DNA of 34,251 nucleotides from Fidelibacterota bacterium (GCA_012964275.1 DTUG01000179.1:1-34251), one strand, 5' to 3'; positions 17,894-28,016 are shown, counted from the stretch's first letter. Translations and numbers: made by a program. The notes: generated by a model from the letters alone, not told the origin.

Positions 17894-18616
17894 ATGAAAA
17901 TTAAAGGTCCGCTGGTTCACGCAAAATTTATTGAACGCCCTAATCGGTTTATCACTATTATTGAGATTGATGGTATTCAACACCGAAGTCACCTGCCGGA
18001 TCCGGGACGGCTAAAAGAATTATTGATCTCCGGTGCAGATCTTGTGGTCCGAAAGGCTCCGGGTGGCTCAGAGCGCAAAACAAAATATTCCACTGTTATG
18101 GTTAAGCACAAAGGACAATTAATATCCCTAGTTTCCTCATTACCCAACCAGTTTGTAAAAGAAGCGTTGGAACAAAAGAAACTTTCTATGTTTAAGAGTT
18201 ATAAATTGATTCGTCCTGAAATAAGTGTAGGAAAGCACCGTTTTGACTTTTTGTTAAATGATCATCAGGAGAACAAGTTTTATCTGGAAGTAAAGTCAGT
18301 TACCTTTGTTAAAAATGGGATAGCCCAGTTTCCAGATGCGGTCACGGCGCGTGGAGCAAAGCATGCCTTGGCATTAAAGGAATTGGTTGAATCTGGAGAA
18401 AAAGCAGGGATCATATTTGTTTGTCAACGGTCCGATGCAATATCATTCCGTCCAATGTGGGAACGGGATCCAAGATTAGCACAGGCGGTACTTTCGGCCA
18501 GTCGAGCTGGTGTAAAAATATGGTGCATCACCCTTAATATCAGTGAGTCAGAAATGACATTTTGTAAAGAGATTCCTGTAAATTTGACCCGGCCAGATTC
18601 TATTCAAACAAATTGA
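17894..18616 (+). CDS. sfsA: SfsA family protein (DNA/RNA nuclease SfsA)
   Basis: AKFIERPNRFITIIEIDGIQHRSHLPDPGRLKELLISGADLVVRK..., FYLEVKSVTFVKNGIAQFPDAVTARGAKHALAL. Confidence 0.92.
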   Translation: MKIKGPLVHAKFIERPNRFITIIEIDGIQHRSHLPDPGRLKELLISGADLVVRKAPGGSERKTKYSTVMVKHKGQLISLVSSLPNQFVKEALEQKKLSMFKSYKLIRPEISVGKHRFDFLLNDHQENKFYLEVKSVTFVKNGIAQFPDAVTARGAKHALALKELVESGEKAGIIFVCQRSDAISFRPMWERDPRLAQAVLSASRAGVKIWCITLNISESEMTFCKEIPVNLTRPDSIQTN

Positions 18617-20286
18617 TCTTGACCAGAAAATACGCAATCATATATTTCAGCCTTAGTGGGTTTCTTTTTTTATATTCCTGTGCTGCGATTCAGGCACCTC
18701 CCGGAGGGCCAAAAGACATTATTCCACCGGAGTTGGTTCATGCTGTGCCTGCTGACGGGTCCATTTATTTTGCTGGTGGTCAGGTTGAGCTGGTCTTTTC
18801 CGAATACCTACTAGAAAGTTCTGTTGAAATGTCGATTCGGATTCAACCAAGCTTACCAGAACCACCGGAAATAAAGTATAGAGGTCGAACTTTATGGATC
18901 AATTTCCCAGATTCTCTGGCAGAAAACCAGACCTATATTATATCCATAAGCAGGGACCTGCGGGATGAACATAATGTGCAGTTAGGTCAAGGTCTGCAGA
19001 TCGCCTACGCTACTGGTGCCGAAATTGATCAGGGGAAGATCAGCGGTAAAATATATTATGAGAAACCTGCTGTTGTACATCTTTGGAAAATAGTTGAAGA
19101 AAATGACCTGTCTCAATTTTATAAAAGGTCCCCAGATTATGTAACAGATACTGATGATGATGGGAATTATTTGTTTTATTACCTATCGCCTGGCGCTTAT
19201 AAATTGTTGGGTACGGACAGATCATTTGCAGGGTTACCGCTCGATCCCGAACGTATGATATATGGACTGTCCTGGAACAATATTATTCAACTCGATTCTG
19301 TCAATACTAAGGATGGGATCAATATGCGGATCACAAATAAACCCCGTTCAATCAGGTTAGTAAGAGGAGAATGGCAAAGTAAAAACTGGGGTAGGCTCAT
19401 CTTTTCTGATAATATATCAAATTACGAAAAATTATTGCCCGTCCGTATTTTAAAGGATAGTGCTGTTATCGTATCCAAGACCTTCCTTGATGAATTGGAT
19501 CAAAATATTCTCCACTTTATGCTTCGGGATTCTGTGCCGGGTGGCTCTCACATTATAATTTCCATACCGGCAGTTTCTCAGGGCGAACAAACTATTATTG
19601 ATTCTGGGAAGGTGACAATAAGAACACCAATGGAACTGGATACGACTTATCTTGATATTGTTTATCCTAAAAGCGGATTTGAGATAGAACCTGAGCAGGA
19701 CCGGATTGTGCCATTGGATATTTATTTTTCCCGGACTATGATTGATTCTATTGGCAAAAATGCGGTACAACTGTTTGCAGATACAACCTCTTTTCCATTT
19801 GATATCCAATGGTTATCACCTCTCCATCTTCAGATTAATCCAATGGATAATTGGAAACCAAGATCAAAATTCTCACTTGTTGTAGCTCGTGAAGGAATTT
19901 TCCCATTTTTTGGTCGCAGTATTCAAGATTCAATACAAACTATCCAGATTTCGACGACCCGTTATAAAGGGTTTGGAAACTTGATCGGACGTATAGAAAA
20001 GCCTTACCCACAACCATTAATAGCTGAATTGATACCCCTTGAAAAGGAACAAAGTAAACAAAGGACTGTTGTAAATTCCAACTCTGAATTCGAGATTAGC
20101 CATGTTTCCGAAGGAAAGTACTCGTTGTTAATTTTTAATGATCTGGATGGCATCCGGAATTATTCCTATGGCCAGGTGGATCCATTTCGGCCTGCAGAAT
20201 GGTTTCAGTTTCTCCCAGATACAATATCCATTCGTAATAACTGGGATATGGAAATAACCAATATTCAATTGAAGCAGCAACCTTAA
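18613..20286 (+). CDS. Lipoprotein with N-terminal Ig-like (Big_5/SbsA-type) domain
   Basis: Signal plus lipobox FLFLYSCAAIQAPPGGPKDIIPPELVHAVPADGSIYFAGGQVELVFSEYLLESSV; start TTG overlapping the sfsA stop. Confidence 0.8.
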   Translation: MILTRKYAIIYFSLSGFLFLYSCAAIQAPPGGPKDIIPPELVHAVPADGSIYFAGGQVELVFSEYLLESSVEMSIRIQPSLPEPPEIKYRGRTLWINFPDSLAENQTYIISISRDLRDEHNVQLGQGLQIAYATGAEIDQGKISGKIYYEKPAVVHLWKIVEENDLSQFYKRSPDYVTDTDDDGNYLFYYLSPGAYKLLGTDRSFAGLPLDPERMIYGLSWNNIIQLDSVNTKDGINMRITNKPRSIRLVRGEWQSKNWGRLIFSDNISNYEKLLPVRILKDSAVIVSKTFLDELDQNILHFMLRDSVPGGSHIIISIPAVSQGEQTIIDSGKVTIRTPMELDTTYLDIVYPKSGFEIEPEQDRIVPLDIYFSRTMIDSIGKNAVQLFADTTSFPFDIQWLSPLHLQINPMDNWKPRSKFSLVVAREGIFPFFGRSIQDSIQTIQISTTRYKGFGNLIGRIEKPYPQPLIAELIPLEKEQSKQRTVVNSNSEFEISHVSEGKYSLLIFNDLDGIRNYSYGQVDPFRPAEWFQFLPDTISIRNNWDMEITNIQLKQQP

Positions 20287-21345
20287 ATGCATTGTGTAAT
20301 ATTAGCAGGTGGCAGTGGTACGAGGTTTTGGCCGTATAGTCGGACTGATCGACCAAAACAACTCTTAAAAATTATTGGAAATCAGTCCATGCTCCAAATG
20401 ACGGTTGATCGTTTGAGGAAACTGAAATTGACAAAGAGAATTTATATTATTACCCGAAAAGAATTGCATGATTCTATTGCCTCAGAAATAAAAGGAATTA
20501 ACCTGGAAAATATCATTGTGGAACCGAGCGGAAAAAATACAGCTCCGGCCATAGGACTAATGAGCTTGAAAATATCTGCAAATGATCCGGAAGCGGTTAT
20601 GGGTGTGTTTCCCGCAGATCATTTGATTGTAGGTCACCGCGATTTTGAAAAATCTATAAACCAAGCTCATCGTATGGTTAAGAAACATTCCGGTTTGATA
20701 ACAATTGGAATTAAGCCTACTTATGCTTCAACAGCATATGGATATATTCAATTTGAGCAGGTAAAGAGCAAAGAAAATCTAGGTGGATACAGGGTAAAGA
20801 CATTTGCGGAAAAACCACACGAAAAGTTAGCCAAACGTTTTTTAGCCAATGGCGACTTTTTATGGAATGCTGGTATTTTTGTTTGGGAAACCAATACATT
20901 ATTATCTTCCATGGAAACACATATGCCGGAGCTCTATGAATATTTAGGAGAAATCAAGAAATGTATTCAGAAAGATAAACCATTTGACCATATTTGGAAT
21001 AATATTACTCCAGAATCAATTGATTATGGAGTAATGGAAAAATCGGATAATATTTTTGTAATTCCCGGAACGTTTAAGTGGAGTGATTTAGGATCCTGGA
21101 ATGCCTTGTACGATGTACTTACAAAATCCAAAGATGGGAATGTGGTCCGCGGGTCTGGTATGGTACTAGGCGGTGAGAATAACCTAGTACATTCGAATGG
21201 CCGTTTTACTGCTATTTTTGGTGCGGATAATTTAGTCGTTATCAATACAGAAGATGCAACCTTGGTGGTTCCTAAGGAAAAGGTAGAGAACATAAAAGAC
21301 TTGGTATCTTGGCTAAGAAAAGAAGGTCACGAGGATTTGCTTTAA
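20287..21345 (+). CDS. manC: Mannose-1-phosphate guanylyltransferase
   Basis: MHCVILAGGSGTRFWPYSRTDRPKQLLKIIGNQSMLQMTVDRL..., VEPSGKNTAPAIGL, GVFPADHLI, FAEKPHEKLAKRFLANGDFLWNAGIFVW. Confidence 0.93.
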   Translation: MHCVILAGGSGTRFWPYSRTDRPKQLLKIIGNQSMLQMTVDRLRKLKLTKRIYIITRKELHDSIASEIKGINLENIIVEPSGKNTAPAIGLMSLKISANDPEAVMGVFPADHLIVGHRDFEKSINQAHRMVKKHSGLITIGIKPTYASTAYGYIQFEQVKSKENLGGYRVKTFAEKPHEKLAKRFLANGDFLWNAGIFVWETNTLLSSMETHMPELYEYLGEIKKCIQKDKPFDHIWNNITPESIDYGVMEKSDNIFVIPGTFKWSDLGSWNALYDVLTKSKDGNVVRGSGMVLGGENNLVHSNGRFTAIFGADNLVVINTEDATLVVPKEKVENIKDLVSWLRKEGHEDLL

Positions 21346-21605
21346 TGACATATGAAAAATTATTAGAAGAATTTGAATTACTTAGCGATCGATTGGGTAT
21401 AAAGATCATCAAAGGTAAAGGTGACTTTGCGGGTGGCAATTGTACCGTGAATGAAGAAAAGATAATCGTAATTAATAAGAACAAACCTATAGAACAGCGT
21501 CTAAATATTCTGGCAAAATGTTTTATAGAATATGATCTTGATAGACTTTATATTATTCCCGCTCTTCGAGCATACATTGATGAGTGCCGGACTTTAGACC
21601 TTTAA
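21345..21605 (+). CDS. Conserved hypothetical small protein
   Basis: ORF 21309..21605 trimmed to the ATG at 21345, which overlaps the manC stop (TAATG): MTYEKLLEEFELLSDRLGIKIIKGKGDFAGGNCTVNEEKIIVINKNKPIEQRLNILAKCF... Confidence 0.7.
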   Translation: MTYEKLLEEFELLSDRLGIKIIKGKGDFAGGNCTVNEEKIIVINKNKPIEQRLNILAKCFIEYDLDRLYIIPALRAYIDECRTLDL

Positions 21606-21686
21606 TTTTCTTGATTTGCAGGGAGTCCGGGTTTTACAATCCAACCCTTTCCCTTTTAATTATTACAACTATATAAAGGAATATAC

Positions 21687-23762
21687 ATGAAACAATTTAA
21701 TTCTGGGGATATAAGGAATTTTGCTATTGTAGGTCATGGTGCTACTGGTAAAACATCACTCGTAGAAAGTATGTTGGTACTTGGGGGTGAAATAAATCGT
21801 ATGGGCACAATAGAAGCTGGTTCAACTGTGGCTGATTATCACCCTGGAGAAACAGAACGACAAATATCTATTCATTCCACTCCGCTGCATATGGAATGGA
21901 CTGATAAAAAGTTTAATATGATAGATGTTCCCGGTTACTCTGATTTTATTGGCGAAGCTATTAGTTCACTGGCTGTTGTAGATATGGCTGTGATTTTGAT
22001 CCATGCCGTTAACGGTTTAGAAGTCGGCACTGAGAGCATGTGGAATAATGTCACGAAAATTGGTATTCCCAAGACATTGGTGATTAACGGTTTGGATCGA
22101 GAACACACCAGATTTGATCATATATTAAAACAGACTAGGGAACGGTTTGGGAAAAATGTTTTCCCTATGCATTTGCCGGTGAATGCTGGACCAAACTTTA
22201 ATCAGATAGTGGATGTATTACGCCGGGAATTAATTACGTATAATACTGATGGCAGTGGTCGGTATCAGGAAGATGATGTGCCTGAAAACCTGGAATCGGA
22301 AGTAGGCAGGCTCCATGAGGAACTTATCGAATTTGTAGCCGAATCAGATGATTCATTGCTTGAGAAGTTTTTTGAGGAAGGTGGCTTAACGGAGGAGGAA
22401 ATGCGCGGTGGTATTCACCGTGCCATTCAGGACCAAACGTTTATACCTCTTTTCTGTACGTCTGCTACGACCAATATAGGCGTAGCCAGACTCTGCGATT
22501 TTATTGCAAAATATGGAGCGTCACCAGATGACCGTAAAATAGTAAAAGCACTCGATGAAAGCGAAAACGATGTGGATGTTTCGCTGAATGGCAGTGATAC
22601 GGTTATTCAAGTGTTTAAAACAACGGCGGAATCTCATGTAGGTGAACTGTCATTGTTTCGCGTCTATTCAGGATTAGTTAAAACAGGCACCGATCTATAT
22701 AATACCAATCGAAAGAATTCTGAAAGATTGGGACAACTGTTTGTCTTAAATGGAAAAAACCGTACACAGGTAGATCGTTTATCAGCTGGTGATATCGGCT
22801 CCGTGGTCAAGCTTAAAGATACCCACACAGGAAACACACTTTGTTCCGGTAAAAAGGTAAAACTCCCAGAATTAGACTTGCCCAATCCCAATATCCACTC
22901 TGCTATCAGTTCATCAGCAAAAGGTGACGAGGAAAAATTGGCTGTTGGACTCGCTACACTCCATGAAGAAGATCCTACTTTTGTGTACCGTGTAGATAGC
23001 GAAGTAAAACAAACCATTATTTCAGGACAAGGTGAATTGCATTTACAGGTTAGCACAGAAAGGCTGAAGCGAAGGTTCAATCTTGAGATTGAACTTGCGA
23101 AGCCAAAGATCCCATTTCGGGAAACGATCAATGGCAAGGGGGAAGCTAAATACCGACATAAAAAACAGTCAGGCGGCGCTGGTCAGTTCGCAGAAGTTTG
23201 GATGCGTATCGAACCTAAAGGTCGAGGTGAAGGAGTTGAATTCACCCATTCACTTGTGGGCCAGAATGTAGACCGTGTCTTTGTACCTTCTGTTGAAAAA
23301 GGGGTTAATGTAGTCTGTAGCGATGGTGTTCTGGCTGGATGTAAGGTAGTGGATCTCAAGGTAGATTTTTATGATGGTAAAATGCATCCAGTAGATTCCA
23401 AAGATGTGGCTTTCCAGATGGCGGGGAAAATGGCCTTCCGGGAATGCTTTATGGCGGCTCAACCCTGCCTTCTTGAACCAATTATGAATATAGAGGTGAA
23501 AGTACCAGAAGAAGACATGGGTGATATCATGGGTGATATCTCTGGCAAACGAGGTAAAATAATCGGAGTGGACTCGGATGGCAGTTTTCAGGTAATTAAA
23601 GCACAAGTACCGCAGGCTGAACTTTATAATTATGCCACCACAATTCGTTCATTAACCGGGGGTCGCGGATTACATTCAGAAGACTTCAGCCATTATGAGA
23701 AAATGCCTAAGGATCTGGAGTCCAAAGTCATTGCAGTCAAGACAAAAAAAGACAAAGAATAA
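21687..23762 (+). CDS. Elongation factor G paralog (EF-G-like/FusA2-type GTPase)
   Basis: FAIVGHGATGKTSLVESML (G1), DVPGYSDFIGEA (G3), INGLDREH (G4 variant), domain II-V signatures (RLKRRFNLEIELAKPKIPFRETI, KYRHKKQSGGAGQFAEVWMRIEP, GDIMGDISGKRGKIIGVD). Confidence 0.92.
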   Translation: MKQFNSGDIRNFAIVGHGATGKTSLVESMLVLGGEINRMGTIEAGSTVADYHPGETERQISIHSTPLHMEWTDKKFNMIDVPGYSDFIGEAISSLAVVDMAVILIHAVNGLEVGTESMWNNVTKIGIPKTLVINGLDREHTRFDHILKQTRERFGKNVFPMHLPVNAGPNFNQIVDVLRRELITYNTDGSGRYQEDDVPENLESEVGRLHEELIEFVAESDDSLLEKFFEEGGLTEEEMRGGIHRAIQDQTFIPLFCTSATTNIGVARLCDFIAKYGASPDDRKIVKALDESENDVDVSLNGSDTVIQVFKTTAESHVGELSLFRVYSGLVKTGTDLYNTNRKNSERLGQLFVLNGKNRTQVDRLSAGDIGSVVKLKDTHTGNTLCSGKKVKLPELDLPNPNIHSAISSSAKGDEEKLAVGLATLHEEDPTFVYRVDSEVKQTIISGQGELHLQVSTERLKRRFNLEIELAKPKIPFRETINGKGEAKYRHKKQSGGAGQFAEVWMRIEPKGRGEGVEFTHSLVGQNVDRVFVPSVEKGVNVVCSDGVLAGCKVVDLKVDFYDGKMHPVDSKDVAFQMAGKMAFRECFMAAQPCLLEPIMNIEVKVPEEDMGDIMGDISGKRGKIIGVDSDGSFQVIKAQVPQAELYNYATTIRSLTGGRGLHSEDFSHYEKMPKDLESKVIAVKTKKDKE

Positions 23763-23770
23763 ACTAATGC

Positions 23771-24256
23771 ATGGATAAACTCTGGGCACCTTGGAGAATA
23801 GACTACATCCGCTCGGAGAAAGAAGAAGGATGCATTTTTTGTGACAAACCAGCAAACGGAGATGACCGTACCATGCTCATTCTTTATCGGGGAGAGTATA
23901 GTTTTGTTCTCATGAATCTGTATCCCTATAATAATGGGCACCTAATGATTGCTCCTTATCAACATACAGGGAATACCCAGGAATTAAGCTACAGTTCCAG
24001 AAGTGAAATTATGGAATTAGCTGATCAGACAATGACGATTCAGAAAAATGTTATGAATGCTGAGGGTTTTAATTATGGTGCTAATATCGGATATAGCGGA
24101 GGTGCGGGGATCGCAGACCATATCCACTTTCATATTGTTCCTCGCTGGGCCGGTGATACCAATTTCATGCCCGTTGTAGGCCATACCAAGGTTCAGGTGC
24201 AAGGTCTTCGGGAAACATATGATGACTTAAAACCTCATTTTGACAAATTGAGATAG
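23771..24256 (+). CDS. HIT family (histidine triad) hydrolase
   Basis: LWAPWRIDYIRSEKEEGCIFCDKP..., NNGHLMIAPYQHTG, GGAGIADHIHFHIVPRWAGDTNFMPVVG. Confidence 0.93.
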   Translation: MDKLWAPWRIDYIRSEKEEGCIFCDKPANGDDRTMLILYRGEYSFVLMNLYPYNNGHLMIAPYQHTGNTQELSYSSRSEIMELADQTMTIQKNVMNAEGFNYGANIGYSGGAGIADHIHFHIVPRWAGDTNFMPVVGHTKVQVQGLRETYDDLKPHFDKLR

Positions 24257-24264
24257 AAAATTTA

Positions 24265-24567
24265 ATGTCATATTTCTCCCATTCTTGGCTGCCGTTTATT
24301 TACCTGTACGGCTTGGGCGGATTGTTATTTATTTCAGGAATTATTATTACTCTTAAATCCGGCTCTTTTAATCTTAAAAATCATATTCACCAACAGTGGC
24401 TCTGGGTACTCGTTTTTGGTTTTATCTGGTATATGGCGATGCATGGTGTTCTGACCCTTATAGCGCTTGGATATAATCAACTCGCTGTCGTAATAATGTT
24501 TCTAGTCATAGGTCTTTCAATTACAGGTACTATTCTGTTGCAGAGAAAAACACTGCATAATAGGTAA
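24265..24567 (+). CDS. Small (100 aa) three-TM membrane protein, candidate accessory subunit of the downstream transporter
   Basis: Three hydrophobic segments; stop/start overlap (TAATG) with the SSS transporter at 24567. Confidence 0.65.
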   Translation: MSYFSHSWLPFIYLYGLGGLLFISGIIITLKSGSFNLKNHIHQQWLWVLVFGFIWYMAMHGVLTLIALGYNQLAVVIMFLVIGLSITGTILLQRKTLHNR

Positions 24568-26675
24568 TGGAAACAGGTACAACTACATTTCATAGTATTG
24601 GGACAACCGCTGATTGGGTAGTAATGGTGGTATATTTCATATCCATTATGCTATTTGGAACCTATTTTGGCCGGTATACCAAAACGACGTCCGATTTCTT
24701 TTTTGGTGGTCGCCGATTTTCTTGGTGGTTGATCACCATGTCTATTGTGGCAACCGGTGTAGGAAGCCATAGTTTTGTAAAATATTCTGCGAAAGGGTTC
24801 GAGCATGGTATCTCCTCATCCATGACCTATTTGAATGACTGGTTCTTTGTGCCTTTTTTTATGTTTGGCTGGCTGCCGATCCTTGTTTATTCCAAAGTTC
24901 GCTCCATTCCGGAGTATTTTGAAAAACGGTTCAGTCCTTCAGCGCGATTCCTGGCTACAATTCTACTGCTCCTTTATATGGTCGGGTATATTGGGATCGG
25001 ATTTCTAACTTTGGGTAAAGCGCTAATACCCATGTTGCCGGAAGCGTTCACTGTTTTTGGCATGACCATACCAGTAACCTTAATGGGGGCCATAATTATA
25101 ATCGCTGTCATCACTGGCGCTTATATTACTTTTGGTGGTCAAACAGCTGTGATCTTTACCGACTTATTGCAGGGATTTATACTCCTGTTTGCAGGTTTTA
25201 TATTGTTTATTCTAGGGATATCATATCTGGGCGGGTTTGAGATATTTTGGAAACTGTTGCCTGTGGAGTGGAAACTGCCTCTTGCAGATTTTAACCAGCC
25301 ACCCAACTTTAATTTTGTAGGAATATTCTGGCAGGATGCTATCGCAGGATCCATCGGGTTCCTCTTCATGAACCAAGGACTGATTATGAGATTCATGGCG
25401 TGTAAGAGTGTGAATGAGGGTAGGAAAGCTGCGGCAGTGAATATCCTTTTTGTGCTACCTCTTTCTGCCATTGTGGTTGGGAACGCAGGTTGGGTCGGAA
25501 AAGCTATTTCCGTGGCTGATCCTTCTATTGTTGCACCCACTACATCGCCTGACCAGATCTTTGTAGTTGTTGCCAATATAGTTTGCAGTCCCGGAGTGTT
25601 TGGTTTTGTTATGGCAGCACTTACAGCTGCCCTCATGAGTACAGTAGACACACTGATCAATGCAACCGCTGCGATTTTTATCAATGACGTCTATCGTCCA
25701 ATAAAACGTTTAATGGATACGAATGCCAAAGGAAACAAATTAGAGGATAAACAGGAATTATTTGCTGCCAGATTATCATCCATTGCAATCACCGCTCTCG
25801 GTGTGGCTGCTGTGCTGGCGTTTAAAAATTTCCCAACGGTTTATGAAGCTCACGGTTATTTCCATTCAACACTGACGCCACCCCTGGTAGTGGCTATTTT
25901 CATGGGTGTGTTCTGGAAACGATTTTCCCCAGCAGGCGTGATCACAACATTTGTAGGAGGTGTGGCACTGATGATTCTTGGTGCACGGTATCCCGGGGTT
26001 TTTATTGCCCCGTTTGATCATGGAATTACAATGAATCCAGATCGACCTTATTCTTATATACGTGCATTATATAATATCCTGGCTTGCACAGGAGTAGGTG
26101 TTTTAGTTACCTGTACCACATCTCTCCAGGAATGGGTCGTAGCGTGGTTTAAATCTAGACCATCGGGGCGAACAGAAATGATAGGTCTGTCGGGTTTTTC
26201 AACCTTTGCTTTTATATTGATCCTTTTTAATGGTGCCGATCTTTTCCTGCAGGTCATTTCTGTAATGATAGTCATAATACTAGTTCCGACAATTGTTGGA
26301 TATTTTGTTTCTTACAATAAACAAACTGCGACAGAAGGTCTCACGTCATGGTCTATAGATAAAGCGAGAGCTATGTTTAAAGGTTCAGATCCAAACGATA
26401 AAATTGGAGCAGTAATTCAAGTAAAGTTCAAGGTGATTGAAGGCGATGGAACAAACATCATGTTTTCGGAAAGCGATATGGATCGTATGGCTGCAAAACC
26501 AGGTGATCTTGTATATCTTTCTGATAAACGGAAGTGGCTGGGCGGTTTAAAGTCAATTCATTCTGTGTATGGTAAACCGCATCAAGATGATGAAATTGTT
26601 TATTTAGATGATGGTCAGGTGGCACAAGGACTGTTTGATCATGGACGTACTTTAACTGCAGAAAAAGAAATGTAA
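24567..26675 (+). CDS. Sodium:solute symporter (SSS) family transporter with C-terminal soluble extension
   Basis: TADWVVMVVYFISIMLFGTYFGRYTKTTSDFFFGGRRFSWWLITMSIVATGVGSHSFVKYSAKGFEHGISSSMTYLND..., YITFGGQTAVIFTDLLQGFILLFAG, AALTAALMSTVDTLINATAAIFINDVYRP. About 120 aa soluble tail after the last TM. Confidence 0.9.
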   Translation: METGTTTFHSIGTTADWVVMVVYFISIMLFGTYFGRYTKTTSDFFFGGRRFSWWLITMSIVATGVGSHSFVKYSAKGFEHGISSSMTYLNDWFFVPFFMFGWLPILVYSKVRSIPEYFEKRFSPSARFLATILLLLYMVGYIGIGFLTLGKALIPMLPEAFTVFGMTIPVTLMGAIIIIAVITGAYITFGGQTAVIFTDLLQGFILLFAGFILFILGISYLGGFEIFWKLLPVEWKLPLADFNQPPNFNFVGIFWQDAIAGSIGFLFMNQGLIMRFMACKSVNEGRKAAAVNILFVLPLSAIVVGNAGWVGKAISVADPSIVAPTTSPDQIFVVVANIVCSPGVFGFVMAALTAALMSTVDTLINATAAIFINDVYRPIKRLMDTNAKGNKLEDKQELFAARLSSIAITALGVAAVLAFKNFPTVYEAHGYFHSTLTPPLVVAIFMGVFWKRFSPAGVITTFVGGVALMILGARYPGVFIAPFDHGITMNPDRPYSYIRALYNILACTGVGVLVTCTTSLQEWVVAWFKSRPSGRTEMIGLSGFSTFAFILILFNGADLFLQVISVMIVIILVPTIVGYFVSYNKQTATEGLTSWSIDKARAMFKGSDPNDKIGAVIQVKFKVIEGDGTNIMFSESDMDRMAAKPGDLVYLSDKRKWLGGLKSIHSVYGKPHQDDEIVYLDDGQVAQGLFDHGRTLTAEKEM

Positions 26676-26718
26676 AACACTTTTATTCTTTCAAATACTT
26701 TTTCAAATTAATTGTGAG

Positions 26719-26736
26719 AGAAATTGGCAAATTTCT
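26719..26736. promoter_or_regulatory. Inverted repeat AGAAATT-GGCA-AATTTCT upstream of the kynurenine operon
   Basis: Perfect 7-bp arms with a 4-nt spacer in the only sizeable intergenic gap before kynA. Confidence 0.4.
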
Positions 26737-26912
26737 TGAAATTATTTTTTACACACCTGACTAACATCCTCTTAAATAAACCACATTTGAAAGGATCGGT
26801 CAGGATCTTATTTGAAGGAGTAAAAGTAATGTTGTGCACCCGGCATAAGTAAATTTTAAGATGAATTTGTGATTGAATTTTCTTAATAAATTGCGCACAT
26901 AATTTTCCACAA

Positions 26913-28016
26913 ATGAAAAAGCAAGTCCCACCTCAGTATTACCATGATTACTTAAACTTAGAAAACCTTCTGACTAGCCAGAAATTGTTAAGTGAGAAAA
27001 TTGGCCAGAAGGCACATGATGAAATGCTCTTTATTATTATTCATCAGGTATATGAGCTCTGGTTTAAACAGATCTTGTTTGAATTAGATTCTATTATTAG
27101 AGCATTCGACCGGGACGTTATCCGAGAATCACATATCGGTATTGCAGTTAGTCGGTTGAACCGGATCATTGAAATTCAGCGTATTCTCATTGACCAAATC
27201 CAGGTTTTGGAGACGATGACTCCCATGGACTTTCTTGATTTTCGTGATTTGCTTACGCCCGCATCCGGCTTCCAGAGTATTCAATTTCGTCTCATCGAAA
27301 ATAAGTTGGGACTGAAAGCTGACAGCAGATATGAATACGGACGTCGCGATTATAAATCACAGATGCATGATGAACATCAAATGATCCTTAAAAAATCAGA
27401 GGCTTCCTCATCGCTCTTTGAATTGGTTGAACGTTGGCTTGAACGCACACCATTCCTGGTTTTTGAAGACTTCAATTTTTGGGAACAGTATCGTTCAGCT
27501 GTAGATAAAATGTTAGCCAGTGATCGCGAGATCATTTTAGAGAATAATACACTCTCGAATAAAGAGAAAAAAACCCACCTGAAAGAATATGAAAATACGG
27601 AAATTATGTTTGACGCTGTATTCGATAAAAAAAAGCATGATGATCTGGTCAATAAGAGCGAAAGGCGCCTTTCTCATAAGGCAACACAAGCTGCATTACT
27701 GATCCTTCTGTATCGCGATCGCCCCATTCTACATAACCCATACAAGTTATTGAACAAACTGATGGATGTGGATGAATTGTTGACCACTTGGCGCTATCGA
27801 CACACACTGATGGTGACCAGAATGATTGGCCGTAAAATTGGTACGGGTGGATCAACGGGTTCTTCCTACCTGAAAGAAACTGCAGAGAGACATAGAATTT
27901 TTGCCGATTACGGAAATTTGACTACATTTCTAATCCCCAGATCATCATTACCTAAATTGCCCGATGAAATAATAAGAAACTTGGGTTTTTATTATAATTC
28001 AAATGCACATAAATAA
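26913..28016 (+). CDS. kynA: Tryptophan 2,3-dioxygenase
   Basis: YYHDYLNLENLLTSQKLLSEKIGQKAHDEMLFIIIHQVYELWFKQILFELDSI..., TPMDFLDFRDLLTPASGFQSIQFRLIENKLGL, RYRHTLMVTRMIGRKIGTGGSTGSSYLKET. Confidence 0.96.
   Translation: MKKQVPPQYYHDYLNLENLLTSQKLLSEKIGQKAHDEMLFIIIHQVYELWFKQILFELDSIIRAFDRDVIRESHIGIAVSRLNRIIEIQRILIDQIQVLETMTPMDFLDFRDLLTPASGFQSIQFRLIENKLGLKADSRYEYGRRDYKSQMHDEHQMILKKSEASSSLFELVERWLERTPFLVFEDFNFWEQYRSAVDKMLASDREIILENNTLSNKEKKTHLKEYENTEIMFDAVFDKKKHDDLVNKSERRLSHKATQAALLILLYRDRPILHNPYKLLNKLMDVDELLTTWRYRHTLMVTRMIGRKIGTGGSTGSSYLKETAERHRIFADYGNLTTFLIPRSSLPKLPDEIIRNLGFYYNSNAHK

Noticed and set aside
22664-23137. 157 aa minus-strand ORF antisense to the EF-G paralog
   Set aside because: No recognisable protein features; lies wholly within a clearly conserved coding gene on the other strand.
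25139-25684. 181 aa minus-strand ORF within the SSS transporter
   Set aside because: Shadow ORF of a hydrophobic coding region; no supporting motif or RBS.
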